A stretch of DNA of 64,000 bases. It comes from Zhengitettix transpicula. Its lineage: Eukaryota; Arthropoda; Insecta; Orthoptera; Tetrigidae. Positions 44,088 to 56,048 of the stretch are shown here, one piece after another (within the stretch, counting starts at the first letter, position 1; every line of letters starts with the position of its first letter). Made by a program: the position numbers and the translations under genes. The DNA lies in assembly GCA_037074705.1 (NCBI GenBank), contig CM073591.1:185033432-185097431 (forward strand), read 5' to 3'. The notes beneath the pieces are model-generated. The model was not told where the DNA came from. It saw nothing but the letters and a program-made list of their open reading frames with translations, and ran no database searches.

Positions 44088-44121
44088 TTATATATATATA
44101 TACATAAATACATATACATAT

Positions 44122-44945
44122 TGTAGTAATATCTTTGTATTAAGGGAAAATGACTGAATTCAAATTGGACAATTATTGATAAAGATAACAATTTAATTTA
44201 TTTTAAAAATTTAGTTTAGTTGAATTTACAATTTTTTTAATATCATGCATTGGCTTTTGTGAGAACTCAATTTCAGGGGCACCCATCTGGCCTCTAATAA
44301 AGGTAGTGCAAATAAATAAAATTTAGTTTACAATAAAACAACTATTCCTATTCTAAAAGTTATATAATTCTAATAAAGTTATTTAAATCTCACAGTAAGT
44401 GATATTTTCATATGAAGTTTACAGATTAAAGATTGTTTCAATTCTGGTTTCTGGGACAAACGCATACGTGATATGCTTTTTATTTTATTTTCTTTTTATT
44501 TACTCAACTTTTCACTAACAGGCCATTTGCACTGATTCTACTTTATTATTGTTTGCAAACACTTTAAAACACTGTGGACGTCTTTCTGTTTCTAAATGTA
44601 TAATTGTTTGTAAATCATTCGTCACTCGCTGACTAAATGCTTTTTACTGTTTACTCGCTATATTCTTCATAATCTGCTACATTATACTCCGGCAACTCTG
44701 CTCCAGCAAATCTTAATACAGACTCATCTCTGCCTCCCAAAAACACACTCTGCTCGCTCTCTCTCTCATCCAACTCTGTTCTGGTAAAATTCTGCACGTC
44801 TATTAATGCCTATTTGACAATTACTTTGTAGCGAGAATTATCGGCTCCGCATTATCGCTAAACGATACAGTTAGTCACAATGTTACCGACAAAAATAATT
44901 ATCGAAAACAATTCATTTATTAATTATATATTTTCAATTGCAACA
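44122..44945 (-). mobile_element. U5: LTR-like unit
   Basis: An 824-bp unit. On its own strand it starts TGTTGCAATTGAAAATATA and ends AAAGATATTACTACA. Internal motif GGCCAGATGGGTGCCCCTGA. (TA)n on both sides: 34 bp of TA-rich sequence separates it from U4 and 8 bp (ATATATAT) from U6. No clear primer-site-like module. Confidence 0.6.
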
Positions 44946-44953
44946 ATATATAT

Positions 44954-45950
44954 TGTAATAACTATCTAATAATGTTACTTTAATTTATCAAATTTATTTA
45001 AACAATTCATTAAAAGGAAACTATAATCTACAGACGGATTTAATAAATGAAAAAAAAAATTCTCTCAAATTCAATTTTAAGTACAGGGAATGTATTACAA
45101 TTTACATTTCATATTTTTACTTGAATGTTATGCCTTTTATGCGATTCTTGATACTTTCATGGTTGCTTATCGGGCCCGCAATGCAATAGCAAAATTGATA
45201 AAATATTACTGAATATATTACACTATGAAACAGACTTAAGAAATCTAGCGATAAGGAATATTATACAAGGTTTACAATGGACTTTTTTATATACCAGACA
45301 TCCGAGCAGTCACTTCTTTTACTTCACCAATTATTTTAACTTCTTAGTTTATATCACAAATTATTTCAATGACTGTAATGTAGTATTACACTTACTACAC
45401 AACTTAAGTCAGCATACGAGATTAAATCCCTACCACATTACAGACGAACATCAGTTGATTTCCAATACTTCGGCGAAACGTAATAATGTCGACAGCAAGT
45501 AAAATGCAATTACACTTTCCAAATATCAGTTCGATTCAACTGTCGTTAAACTGTGCCATTGAAATCAGTTTAACAATAGCCAGTACAACTTTTCCAACAA
45601 AACATATACATGTCTGCTTCAATCCCTAACACTAACAACTACGATAAACTGTCTTTTACTCGTCGACTTTTACATGCAGACTCATTAACAGGGTCTACAA
45701 GCAATCATAATAAGCAGTACTCACTCTCTGACTGCCACGTACAGAGAATGAAAAACCTTCCCTCGCCAACTCGTTTCGCAAACTGTACATTTATTCAAAC
45801 CTTTCAACATTAAAAATCGCCGACAATAATACCGTCTGAAACACTCCACATTCGGACGCAATGCTGACTGTTGCCACATTATTATGCTGACAATAGAGAT
45901 ATTAAATAATTTAGAAAATCCTTTCATTACATATATTGGTTTTCATTACA
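44954..45950 (-). mobile_element. U6: LTR-like unit
   Basis: A 997-bp unit. On its own strand it starts TGTAATGAAAACCAATATA and ends GATAGTTATTACA, so TGTAAT/ATTACA form short inverted ends. Internal GCGGGCCCGATAAGCAACC lies at the position of the conserved U motif. Followed by (TA)n. Confidence 0.6.
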
Positions 45951-45970
45951 ATATATATATATATATATAT

Positions 45971-46941
45971 TAGAGATTACGAATGTGTAATTTAATTATT
46001 GGCGGGTAACTTTGAGGCCAGAGCATTGTAAATAACAGCCAGTGTGGCACAAAAATGAGATATTTTTGTCGAAAAAGCGTATGTATAACGCTCAGAACTT
46101 TGGCGGAGAACAGCCAGTGTGCTTTGGGAGCCTGAGGAGAGTTGTCTTGAGACCATAAACGTTGATGTTCGTAGAGAAGTCGATCTTGGGACTTTAACAC
46201 ATGATAGAGTGAATAAGTTGCAGACCAGCCGTAAATAATTCGGAATTCAGCAAAGTATAGGCTGAATATAATCACGACAGTGAAGTTAATGAAACAGTAA
46301 AGTAGAAAGGCGTTGAAAGTGTTATGAAGTGAAACGATAATAGCAAAAATGTGCTAGGTCCTGTAAATAAAATATTGCTCTATTAAAATTAAAATAAAAA
46401 CCAGTGCACAAACCAGAGCATATCTGAATAAAAATGGTATGTAATTTTGTAAACCTTTACGTAAATATCATTTCCACGAGATTTCTATAGCTTTGTCGGA
46501 TTTTTCTAAATGTATCAGATTTCTCTAGTTTTTGTTCTTGTTAGATTGTTTATAAAATTTTGTTATTGGAAATTAAATTCGTATTTTATTTTATAGCTTT
46601 GGATACAATTGCAAACCAATATCTTCATTACATACCCTGTACATGACCTTGGAGTTTTTGATTCTGATTAAAGCTGAGGCATTTACTAAAAATGTTCAAA
46701 ATTCAATGTAAAATAGAAATTGTAAATTAAATAATCTCTTGTTAATTTTGGTTAAATTTCAACGTAAAACCCTGTAAACTTTCTTGCTTTGTTTTATTTA
46801 ATTTGTTCATACCACATAATTCGTCTCCAACGTGTGGGCACTTTGTTAACTTTTCTAATAATTTCCTTTTATATTTTGTATACTACATAATTTGGTGCCA
46901 CAACGTGTTAGCATATTTGTTTTTAGTATTTTTTGTATACC
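45971..46941 (+). mobile_element. U7: LTR-like unit with two tandem modules
   Basis: Starts near TAGAGATTACGAATGTGTAA after (TA)n. The 3' end has two consecutive modules: ACCACATAATTCGTCTCCAA CGTGTGGG (46,811-46,838) and TACTACATAATTTGGTGCCA CAACGTG (46,880-46,907), about 70 bp apart. It ends GTATACCAC before TATATATG. ATGGTATGTAATTTTG near 46,435 resembles a splice donor. No ORF. Confidence 0.6.
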
Positions 46942-46949
46942 ACTATATA

Positions 46950-48013
46950 TGTTGTGGTTCTTCATAGGCAATTAGTAATTAATAATTAAAAGAAATTTTG
47001 AACTTGAATTGTTAGTAGAGAAAACATACAAATCACACACAATAATAGACATAATATAACAAGTCTAAAGTATTGTAGGCTGTTGGCGCGCAGAATGGAA
47101 CATGTAAGTCAGTCGGCGATGAAATACAGCAGAGAGCGGTTGTTATAGAAAGAGACCAGACGTCGTCAAAGTATTGCAAAATAAAGTTGTTGAATTCAAA
47201 CAGAGTGTAGATATTGCAGCGTAAAGATTTCAGAGTATACCAGTTTTTGTCAAAATATAACTGTGTAAAGTCTTCGTGGAGTAATTATTGCAGAATAAAG
47301 TTGGCGAATTATTGGAAAATAAGTCTTCGTCAAGATATAGCCAACACTTGCTAAACCAACAGTGATGTGTAGAGTCGGTGAAAAGGATGACCGGTATTAG
47401 AATAAAAAGTGTGTGTAGGTGTTTCTGAACGAGTTAAAAATGCCCTAGTACCAGAGAACTGTAAGTCATATATCCATTAACTTACTATTGTACACCATTA
47501 ATTAAAGATAAATCATCAGATTTCGGGTTTTTGAATATCGTTAACATTTTATATTGCACTGTAAAAATACTTTGCTGTTGAGAATAGCTATATAAAAATT
47601 CATTTGTCAATCTAATATATTTCTTTCTTTAAAGGCCCAGTGAAGACCCTGAAATAGACAGTAAAATTTTGAATGTACGTGATAACTATTATAAAAATTT
47701 AAATGGATAACTATTTGTAAATTTAAATCTTTGTAAAAGTAATAAATTAATCTGTTTGTTCAATTAAAATTTCTTATTTATTAAATATCCTTGCATTTAA
47801 ATGTTAAATAATTTAAATTGATGCATTAACGCGGGCTAACAGTTATTATAATTGTTTATTATACCAGAATAGTACAAATTGTCGTTTTAACGTGTGGCAC
47901 ATTTTGACTTTGTTTCAATTTAACTTGTATTTCATTTGTTTTTTATTACAAATTGGCTTCACCAACGTGGGTCACTATTGTACTTAATTGTACTTTCATT
48001 TTTGTTTACCACA
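46950..48013 (+). mobile_element. U8: LTR-like unit with up to three tandem modules
   Basis: A 1,064-bp unit with TTGTGGT near the start and ACCACAA at the end. AAAGGCCCAGTGAAGACCCT GAAATAG (47,632-47,658) is the clearest copy of the U-family internal motif. Three modules follow: ATTAACGCGGGCTAAC near 47,825, AATTGTCGTTTTAACGTGTG GCAC at 47,877-47,900, and AATTGGCTTCACCAACGTGG GTCAC at 47,951-47,975. CAGAGAACTGTAAGTCATA near 47,455 resembles a splice donor. Confidence 0.62.
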
Positions 48014-48080
48014 ATATATATATATATAAATTATATGACTTTTATGCGATTCTTGATACCTTGATATATATACATATATA

Positions 48081-49035
48081 TTTTTTGGTAATTAAAAAAT
48101 ATGTAATTATTTAAAGTAAAAATTTTTACGATTTTCATTGTCGGCGGTGTAAATATAAGAATTTCGGACAAGAATATGGGGCCTATATGCTTGCTTGCTA
48201 TGGGCATTGTCGCGAAGGCATGGCTGGATGCGCGGAACTTTAGTGTGTGTTGGGAATCGGCGGAGAGAGAGCAGAGTTTTTGTTCTGAAACTCTGCAGAG
48301 TGTGTGTTTGGAATCGGCGGAGAGAGAACTTGAAATGCAGAGTGTGTTTTAGAATGAGATATTGGAGAGTTGCGTTAACCAGAAAACCGTTCCTGTTACC
48401 ATATTCAAGCAAGCGTATAGAGGCAGCAGAGACATAATATTTTAAAGTCCCGGGTTTTTAAATTACGAGTCGACAATCTGAAGTATTCGTCCATTGGCAT
48501 ATTTATGCAAGCATCAAAGATTTAAAACAACGTTATCAACTGTAAAGAGCAGGAAGTGTTGCATCTGAAAATTACAACCACATTAAATTCAGTGAAATAT
48601 GGCCTGTCTGTAAAGTGTTTAACAATAATCGAGTGAGTAATGGTAATGTAAACTAAAAAGAAAATTTATTAATTGTAAACCTAATGTAAATAATAATTAT
48701 CGTCAGATTTAATATTTCAATAATTGTTTAAGTTAAGAATTTTTCACATTGTAAGTTTTTAATTGTCTTGTCGTAACATTCTTTACGATAGTCGGCCCTG
48801 AAAATAAGACGTGGCACTTTAAAAACTTGAAACAAAATTTTCAATTGTGATAAAAATTTGTTTTTAAAAAATTAACTTTGTTGTATATTTTGAATTCTGA
48901 GTTTTCATTTCAAATCCTATAATGTCAACTTTTAATTTGCTTATTAAAAATCTAATTAATTTGTATTATTACAAATGTGCTCCAATGTGGGGTTATTTAA
49001 ATTGAATAATTAATCATACAATAGTGTGTACTACA
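48081..49035 (+). mobile_element. U9: LTR-like unit, partner of U4
   Basis: From about 48,395 to the ACTACA end at 49,035 it mirrors U4 (43,314-43,990), including AGTCCCGGGTTTTTAAATTA and CAATGTGGGGTTATTTAAAT. Its 5' part instead resembles U2 (AACTTTAGTGTGTGTTGGGA). The GTGTGTTGGGAATCGGCGGA block is internally repeated about 60 bp downstream as GTGTGTTTGGAATCGGCGGA. Confidence 0.6.
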
Positions 49036-49515
49036 ATATATATATGAACCTATTAAAAACGGTAAATTACCTGTTTTGTGGAATAAAAAAAATTTGGGAC
49101 ATCTTGGCTGCGTTGCTTATTTATTATATGATCTTGGTCAGGTTACATTAAATATTAAATTTCTTATGCTTGACCTGCAAAATATTTGCATTGTTGTGCG
49201 AATATGTGACGGGATATAATGCCCACGTGTTTGTTCCCTAATGTTATTGGGAATAATTTATATTAACACAGGAAATTAATGACTCGTTTAACAGACGTAA
49301 AACACAAATTAATTTTGAACAGTGCAATTTGAAAAAATATGCTTGTCGTTTCGATCGACTGTTGAAATCGTTGTCAATACTATTTCCAGACTGAAGATAT
49401 ATATCGAAAGCTACAACACTTTGCAAAGGATATGAATACAAGACATAAATTAATACTGTATTCAAGATGGCTTATTAAATAACAGTTAACAAGAGATTTA
49501 TTTACAATAAATTTT
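49036..49515 (-). mobile_element. PLE terminal fragment (PLE-e'), right arm of inverted duplication
   Basis: Inverted copy of 42,800-43,312, including AACAAACACGTGGGCATTAT on the minus strand and the ribozyme-like motif at 49,345-49,377. The (TA)n between PLE and U unit is reduced to ATATATAT here. Confidence 0.55.
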
Positions 49516-49539
49516 TTTGTTCAATTGTTTTTTGCTTTC

Positions 49540-49930
49540 CAATCACCTGACGAAAGGAACAAGGATCCCTGAAACTTTGTGTGGTTTTTATATATTATCA
49601 CTTAATATTTTTGGTATTTGGCTATTTCATTTCATTTTTATATCCATTAAATTGCATTTATTATGTCTTAATTGTGTTTAATGGATATATAATACACATT
49701 TACTATTTAGTTGTGTGAGGGAACAAAATTATTCTATCAGTTTCTTAGAGGTATCTGTTTCCCGTATTAATCATAAGTTAAAGAATAATTGGTACCAGAT
49801 ACAATCATTTCAGGCAGGGTTCTTAATTAGTATATTGACCATTCTCATATCAAGAAGCACGTTATTTTTACAAATTGGTTGACAATGCTGTATTATTATT
49901 GTTACTAGACTGAATATGAATGTTGGCATC
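49540..49930 (+). mobile_element. PLE pieces (PLE-f): 3' end plus coding fragment
   Basis: 49,547-49,640 matches the PLE-a 3' region, with CTGACGA at 49,547 and GAAAC at 49,571. 49,720-49,900 is coding-like (ILFLEVSVSRINHKLKNNWY), similar to the post-catalytic PLE segment of PLE-g (near 51,800-51,870). The order is 3' end then coding, as in tandem PLE arrangements with a partial terminal repeat upstream of the next unit. The coding part is cut off by TA-rich DNA and U10. Confidence 0.6.
49547..49575 (+). ncRNA. Hammerhead-ribozyme-like core in PLE-f
   Basis: CTGACGA, A, AGGA, ACAAGGA, TCCCT, GAAAC. Almost identical to 879-907, with a stem II of three to four pairs. Stem III is not evident. 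Confidence 0.42.
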
Positions 49931-49959
49931 ACTAAATATATAAATAAATAAATATATAT

Positions 49960-51020
49960 TGTAATACCCCTCTCTTCGATAATTATGATTATAGGAAAAT
50001 ATATTAAACACGTTATTAAATTTTATCAAAAAACAATTTTATTAATTTAGAATACATTTTAATAAATCAGACTCTGTACCCCAGGGCCTTTACTGGGTTG
50101 ATAAGGAAACGGAACACAAAATTTACAATTAAACAATGCAGTTAAAATTAATGAAAAACGAAATGAAACGAAATCTGACTCATTATCCTTATTTAACAAT
50201 TTACAACTATGAATACAGAAAAAAATTAACTTACAATCTCTCTAGTCCATGCAATTTTGATCTCTCGCATACCAGAACACACTCACTTCATACATAAAGA
50301 GCACCAGGTTGCGCTCACACTTTGCTTTCAGAACCACCTCTTCTCGATGATATTACTCTCACAGCGACTTCCTCCAAACAACCAACCCTGCTGACATACA
50401 TTTCCACGACGAAACTCCTACCGACTGCTGATGACTGCTGACTGATGATTCCTCTCGGCCACCTAAATTGGCCTCCACCAACGCTCTCTCCTGAATGCAA
50501 ACTCACTGACATTAAAATTGTTTCGGCCACTTTAACTTGGCCCTGCGTCCGCCGTGCGGACCTACACCAACGCTCTCTTCCCTCTGTCTGACTGCTCCTT
50601 TCCAACTGTTCTAGGTCTACAGTCCAATTGTCTTTTTATCTGCTCTACCCTCTCCAGAATATTCCCTTGTTTTCACAGTTTTTAAATTTCCACGTTGGCC
50701 AAACAACACCAGCTGTTGCCTTTCTCACGCTCCAAGAGCCACTCACTACAATTACAATAAATATTTTCTTTTAATATAATTGTATGTCCATAAAACTTCT
50801 GTCATCATGCATTTAGGGTTCCGACCAGATGTCTATCAATACCATTAGCTCTAAACCGCTAAACGTCCAATTATAGTCCTCGCCTTCTCTAAAAGCCACT
50901 TATCCATCATTTTATTATTATCCTTTTTTTTCCACAAACCACTCAAGAATCCCCAGTCTGAGTTGGTAAACAAATCGGATGAAATAAGAACAAAATTCAT
51001 GTCCTTCTTAACTGGGTATT

Positions 51021-51023
<3 letters not shown>
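49960..51023 (-). mobile_element. U10: LTR-like unit with 10-11-bp inverted ends
   Basis: A 1,064-bp unit whose ends TGTAATACCC (49,960) and GGGTATTACA (to 51,023) are perfect inverted repeats, each flanked by TA repeats. Internal CCCAGTAAAGGCCCTGGGGT (complement at 50,079-50,098) is the conserved motif. The GC-richer 50,315-50,600 part has an open minus-strand frame of 96 codons with no recognised domain. No good primer-site-like module at the 3' end. Confidence 0.65.

Positions 51024-51076
<53 letters not shown>
51024..51076. repeat. (TA)n microsatellite
   Basis: About 26 TA units between U10 and PLE-g. Confidence 0.95.
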
Positions 51077-51078
<2 letters not shown>

Positions 51079-51149
51079 AGCCGTTGCTGTTATAATTTCC
51101 CGTGATTTTTACCATTCCATTAAGGTCTCAACATAATTATTGACAAGTT

Positions 51150-52432
51150 GTAAGTCCTACTCAAGAGGTGAAAACTGAAGATTCTCATCAGCGAATTAAA
51201 ATTCGAAACTCTCTTTATTACCTCTGCTAATTGTGCTCGAGCATACGCACTTCCAAAAATCCGTAAATAATACATCCCATTTCGTTTAATCGTCAGTTCT
51301 TCAGGAATTCCTACATGTAATCTGACAAGCTTCCCACATAAAATTAATTCTTTACGCTTATATACTTTTCGGTGAAGCATTCCTTGCATGTTTTTTTCTA
51401 AGATTAAAATTCTAGACATTCAAGATAAACAAATTCTCCGATCTCTTGATGTTATTTCCTTGCTTCCAAGTATTCCTTTCGATTTGGTTATCAACATACT
51501 TAAATAAAGATGGACTATATATATATGAACATCTTAACTCTATTGATTGGACTGAAATAAACTCTTCCATCATGCTTATACTTCAGTCCACATGTTTCAG
51601 TTTTAATAAGAAGTTTTCCCAGCTTTTCGATTCATCGTCATCGACGGTTTCTCTGGATTTAGTTATGGACTTGGAGAAAAGCTTAACTTCAAGCCTCGTA
51701 CTTACAGGTATGCTGATTACATTTTTGTATTATTCATCACAATTGAATTCATGAAACCTTCACTGTGTTAATGGCCATATCAACATTTATAATCTATTAT
51801 TGAGAGTGAAAAGAATTATTCTATCAGTTGCTTAGAGGTATCTGTTTCCCCCATAAATCGTATGTTTAATTGGTAGCCCAATCCAAACTTTTCATGCCGT
51901 GTTCTAAACATTTTATCCGACCATCCTTTGTTCACAATTTGGTTAACAGAGCTGCATTATTGTCCAATCCTGTCCATCATTTTGAAAATGTCAAAAAAGA
52001 ATTTTCCTGGCTAACCTCAACCCTATTGAATTTATTTCTAAGTACATGAACATTAGATTACCTAAATTTTATTTTGAAATCATCCAGAAAAATAATTACC
52101 ATTAATTTATTGTTTTACCTTTCTGTGGTATGTTATCATATAATATATTGTATTTATTTTTTTAAAAAAACTACAATTTTCTGTACATTGTAACACTAAA
52201 TCTTATTTTTTTGGTTTCATCAACTACCATTTTTAACATGAAATCAATTGTTCACATTGTGACTTTTGTTATACCGGCCATACAAAGAGAATTTCAAATA
52301 CAATTACTTCAAGAAAAAATATCTAATTTCAAATTGTCAACTTGTAAACACAGTTCTATCACTATTCTGTCAAAAGTAATCACTGTTCCGATTTTAATGC
52401 CACCTCTATTTGACAAATATATTAGAAAAAAT
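51150..52432 (+). pseudogene. Penelope-type reverse transcriptase/endonuclease pseudogene
   Basis: Frames together read NCARAYALPKIRK (51,228-51,267; family PRAYGLPKIHK), then PFRLIVSSSGIPTCNLTSF, and DIQDKQILRSLDVISLLPSI (family DVVSLFTNIP, RT motif A). CFSFNKKFSQLFDSS is the position of the QxDGxxMGSPLS box. LVMDLEKS follows, and FKPRTYRYADYIFVLF at 51,691-51,738 is the catalytic YVDD box with the second Asp changed to Tyr. The tail has KREFQIQLLQEKISNFKLST at 52,289-52,350, a damaged GIY-YIG C-terminal half. Stops and frame shifts throughout. Inactive. Confidence 0.75.
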
Positions 52433-52564
52433 TAATTACTGAAATGTTTCTAATTAGAAATCAACGTAATACACGACACAGAAAATCATAATAAGTTATG
52501 AATTGTTTTCTTATAGGTTCTTTGACTGTTATGTATTTAAATTTGATTTTAGTTCTTCGTCTCA

Positions 52565-52606
52565 AATTTTTTTAGAAAAAGACGCCAATCCGCGTCGAAA
52601 CGTCCA
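52565..52606 (+). ncRNA. Ribozyme-like stem motif in PLE-g
   Basis: A TTAGAAAAA stretch precedes the perfect stem GACGC/GCGTC with a 6-nt loop, followed by GAAACGTC. Same layout as 37,390-37,430. The CUGANGA core is degraded. Confidence 0.4.
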
Positions 52607-52650
52607 GCACTTTTAAATTAAAATTTGTTAGTTATTGTTTCTCTATTATA

Positions 52651-55600
52651 GTTTGTTTGTATCAAGGTCGTATTTAGTATTATTCTTATTCAACAGACGG
52701 CAATTTCGTTGTTAGATTATTTTTCTTCTCCAGAGTATAGCTGTAGTTAAAAATGATCCATTAAATTTATATTTGATCTAATATTCAACAATTGATGACA
52801 TTGTATAATTTATTTGAATTATTTAAAATTATAAATAAATTAAACACGTTAATATAAAATTATTAAAAATCATTTAAAAATCTTATCTATTAAAAAAGTC
52901 CCTGCCATATTTTTAAGAACGACCGAACTATCACCACAAGTTGGAGAAATTTTGTAATTACGACAATCTTTAATGTCAAACTTGCAGTTTGACCTATAAA
53001 TATACAGAAACAGTTCGTTTTCTTGAACACGGCGTCGTAACGAAGCTTGTCAATACAGCGACCGGAAATAATTATTTTCGCGGATATAGCAAAGGAGAAC
53101 AGAAAGGTCGTCCTCCGGGGAAAAAAAGATCAGAGCAAATGTCATCTGCAAGATAACAGAATGAAGTTCACTACATATACATAAAAAAAGTATTAGGAGT
53201 TAATTACCTTTACATGTCATCATGGTTGGTTATAAATACGTAAAGTTGGTTAAGATTTTATAAATATATCTCATGATTGTTACGTATTTTTCGATTAATA
53301 TAAAACAAAAACTAAATTATGAACACTACGTATTCTTTGTGTGTACAACAGCGAGATGCAATAAGAAATATTTACAACTTTAGATTTTTACCCTTTTAAT
53401 ATCGTCGTTCGTTACATACATCTGATATTTTTTTGTTAATAATCAGTAAAACATAAATATAATTTCTTACTCTTACAAAGGAAAAAAGAAAAAGAGTGAT
53501 CGAAAAGGAAAAAGAATAATTGGAAGCAGAAATCGAAACAAACGTAACATAAATATGCTATATAGTGAACCAAGATAGTAACCGCTCTGTGTTACTGTAA
53601 GTCATTGAAACTAAAAAAAATAGTGAGTGAATGAATTTTTATATTATTCTGTACAGTTTTTCGAATTCCTTTTTTACTTGTAAAATTGCGTGACATTTAA
53701 AGTTTTGTTAATCTATTTGATCTGCTTGCATAAATTAAGCCTTAGAGTTGAAACAAAAGAAAATTAGGGAAACGTTTCTGGGAAACGAGGTTCATTAAAA
53801 TGTACTAGTAATTATAGTTAGGATGGAAGACTAATGAAATTGAGTCACGGTTAACGGCATATCCTCATAAATGCAGAAGTAATCATGAAAACAATAAAGA
53901 AGAATAAACTGTATCTTTTGAATCTAAGTCTGCTTCAAACTGAGCAGAAATTAAATTAAAGGTGATTTGGCAATATTAATAATAACTTCTTTGTAATTTG
54001 ATGTAACTCCGTTGTAATTAAAAATAAAAACCTTTATTTTTTTAAGAAGTGTTAATCTCTTTATTTAAGCAATTAAAAGTGTTTTTTGTTTATCATACGT
54101 GATGTATATTTTAATTCTATCTTTTACGATTCTTAATTTAATTTAAATCTTTAAAATTCACAAAATATTAACTGAATTACCAAATTTTAACTTATGGAGT
54201 TTACTAATGAAATATTAATAGTTTATAATATATCAAAATAAGTCCTAAGAAAATAAAACATTTATGTAGTTCAATGCAATCTTGCTTAAATAATTTAAAA
54301 GTTATGAACGTAAATAATTTTCTTTCAAATAGCTTTCGATTGTGATTGTTTTGAATACTACTCAAAATGTACGAATACTATTTTCGTTTTAAAAATATCA
54401 ACTACTTTAAATTTTTAATTAATGAATTATCCAAATTTATTTACATTTCGTTGCTTATGCCGCGTGATGAGGCCGGCTCTCTGTCATCGCTATACACGGC
54501 ACTGTGCTGTTATCCTCGTAGCACAAAAGAGTCAGTCTTTTTACTCTTTACGGGTGGGGAAACGGGTGAAACGCTATACTGCACACGCGCAATTGACATT
54601 ACAGACAGAATTCGTAGATACAGACACTTGTAACACTCACATAGCCAGCTGACTGCATTAGCGGGAGCGCTTGCGCCGTAAAACGGGCAGTTTAAAGTCT
54701 TTGATGTCGAAGCACAAATATGCACTATTAAAACACAATTTTGTCGGTTTTGAAAATTAAGAAAAATTAATTCTTCCTAAATTAATTTATGTGCTGTAGC
54801 ACGTGAGCACATTTGCACCAGTCGCCACTACTGGAAAATTCAAAAATTAAAGAGCCACTTTATTTGATGAAAACAGTTAAGATCGACCAGATGTCGGTTG
54901 TTTCACCCGAAGCTGAAGGCCGTCAATGGTAAATAGGCCTTCATTGATTCTTACACGGAGTTCAAAATTTATGTCTTAAAAATCGTCTAAAATAGAGCTA
55001 ATGTTTCTTTGAATTTTCCCCTTCAGAATGACACCCTGTTTATGTATTACATCCTGAAACATCTGTATTGCTACGAGTCTATAAAAATATGCATTCGTAA
55101 AATTTATTCAAATCTGCTGAATAAAAATTCTGTGAAGTAACACAATATCATTCAAATTGAGAAAATCGGGCAAATATTCAAAACAAGATTTTCCAAGAAG
55201 CTACAAGGGCGATAATTTAATTTTCCAGTATAATGGGAAACATTAAGCGCTCAAAATGTTTGGTGTCATTTACTAAAGATATTGTATGAAATGTGACTGA
55301 TAGTTATTCATTTATGCGGAGCTTCTTACAAATTACACAACAGCTGTCGTCGAGCCCGAATTAAAACGGTACTAGCAATGTCTTCATAATTCGAGCAGAT
55401 TTCCCCGTTTCCATTCTCTTTGAAAATGAGCAAAAGTAACCTTAACCTCAACGCCATGCGTTTTACAGATCAAGTAAATATCACTTTGACTCTGAATATT
55501 TTTATTTTTTAAATATTTAAAATAATAATTATTTATTATATGAAAATAAATTACAAAATTAAATCAATTTCCTTAAATTATTACAAAAAGATGTATTTTT

Positions 55601-56002
55601 TTAGAAGCTTTCGGGAAAAAGAGCCATTTTAACTGCAATAAACACAAAAAAATCATTTCTATTTAACGCTTTCCAATTATAAAACAATTTCCAGCCTTCT
55701 AATTCAAGTCATATTGAGACATTCTATACAGCATACAAAAGCTCAGCTTAAATTACCTAAAAACATATATGAACTTGCCTAGTGATCTTCACAAAAACCC
55801 CAATCTACTAGATTTCCCGATAAAAAAAGGTATGGTTGATACGTTCTTCTAAATGGAATCCAACTATGACTTACCATCTGATCATTAACTTATATTTATA
55901 ACAGAAAGCTATAGTGGGATCCAAAGGGAAAATCCTCTTAGGCTTACCATTAAGAACACAAATTGTGATTTATTCCCACTGACTCCAATCTACATATGGA
56001 AG
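52651..56002. other. Unassigned, mostly very AT-rich
   Basis: No recognised repeats or genes across 3.3 kb. 54,450-54,720 is a GC-richer island (GCGGGAGCGCTTGCGCCGTA) with short open frames on both strands but no known domain. The rest is AT-rich with homopolymer runs. Confidence 0.35.
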
Positions 56003-56048
56003 TCTATATAATAAAAAAGGATGTATATTTGTATGTATGTATGTATAT
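56003..56048 (+). mobile_element. Helitron-like 5' end, cut by U11
   Basis: TCTATATAATAAAAAAGGAT followed by GTATGTATG matches the 5' ends at 19,757 and 22,379, but stops after 46 bp where U11 begins. Confidence 0.5.

Larger units (their letters stand above)
51085..52650 (+). mobile_element. Penelope-like element (PLE-g), RT to GIY-YIG, decayed
   Basis: The most complete PLE here. The order of remnants matches the family: N-terminal RT segment, catalytic RT, connector, GIY-YIG, and a 3' region with GACGCCAATCCGCGTCGAAA CGTC at 52,578-52,601. It directly follows a (TA)n tract. Confidence 0.78.
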
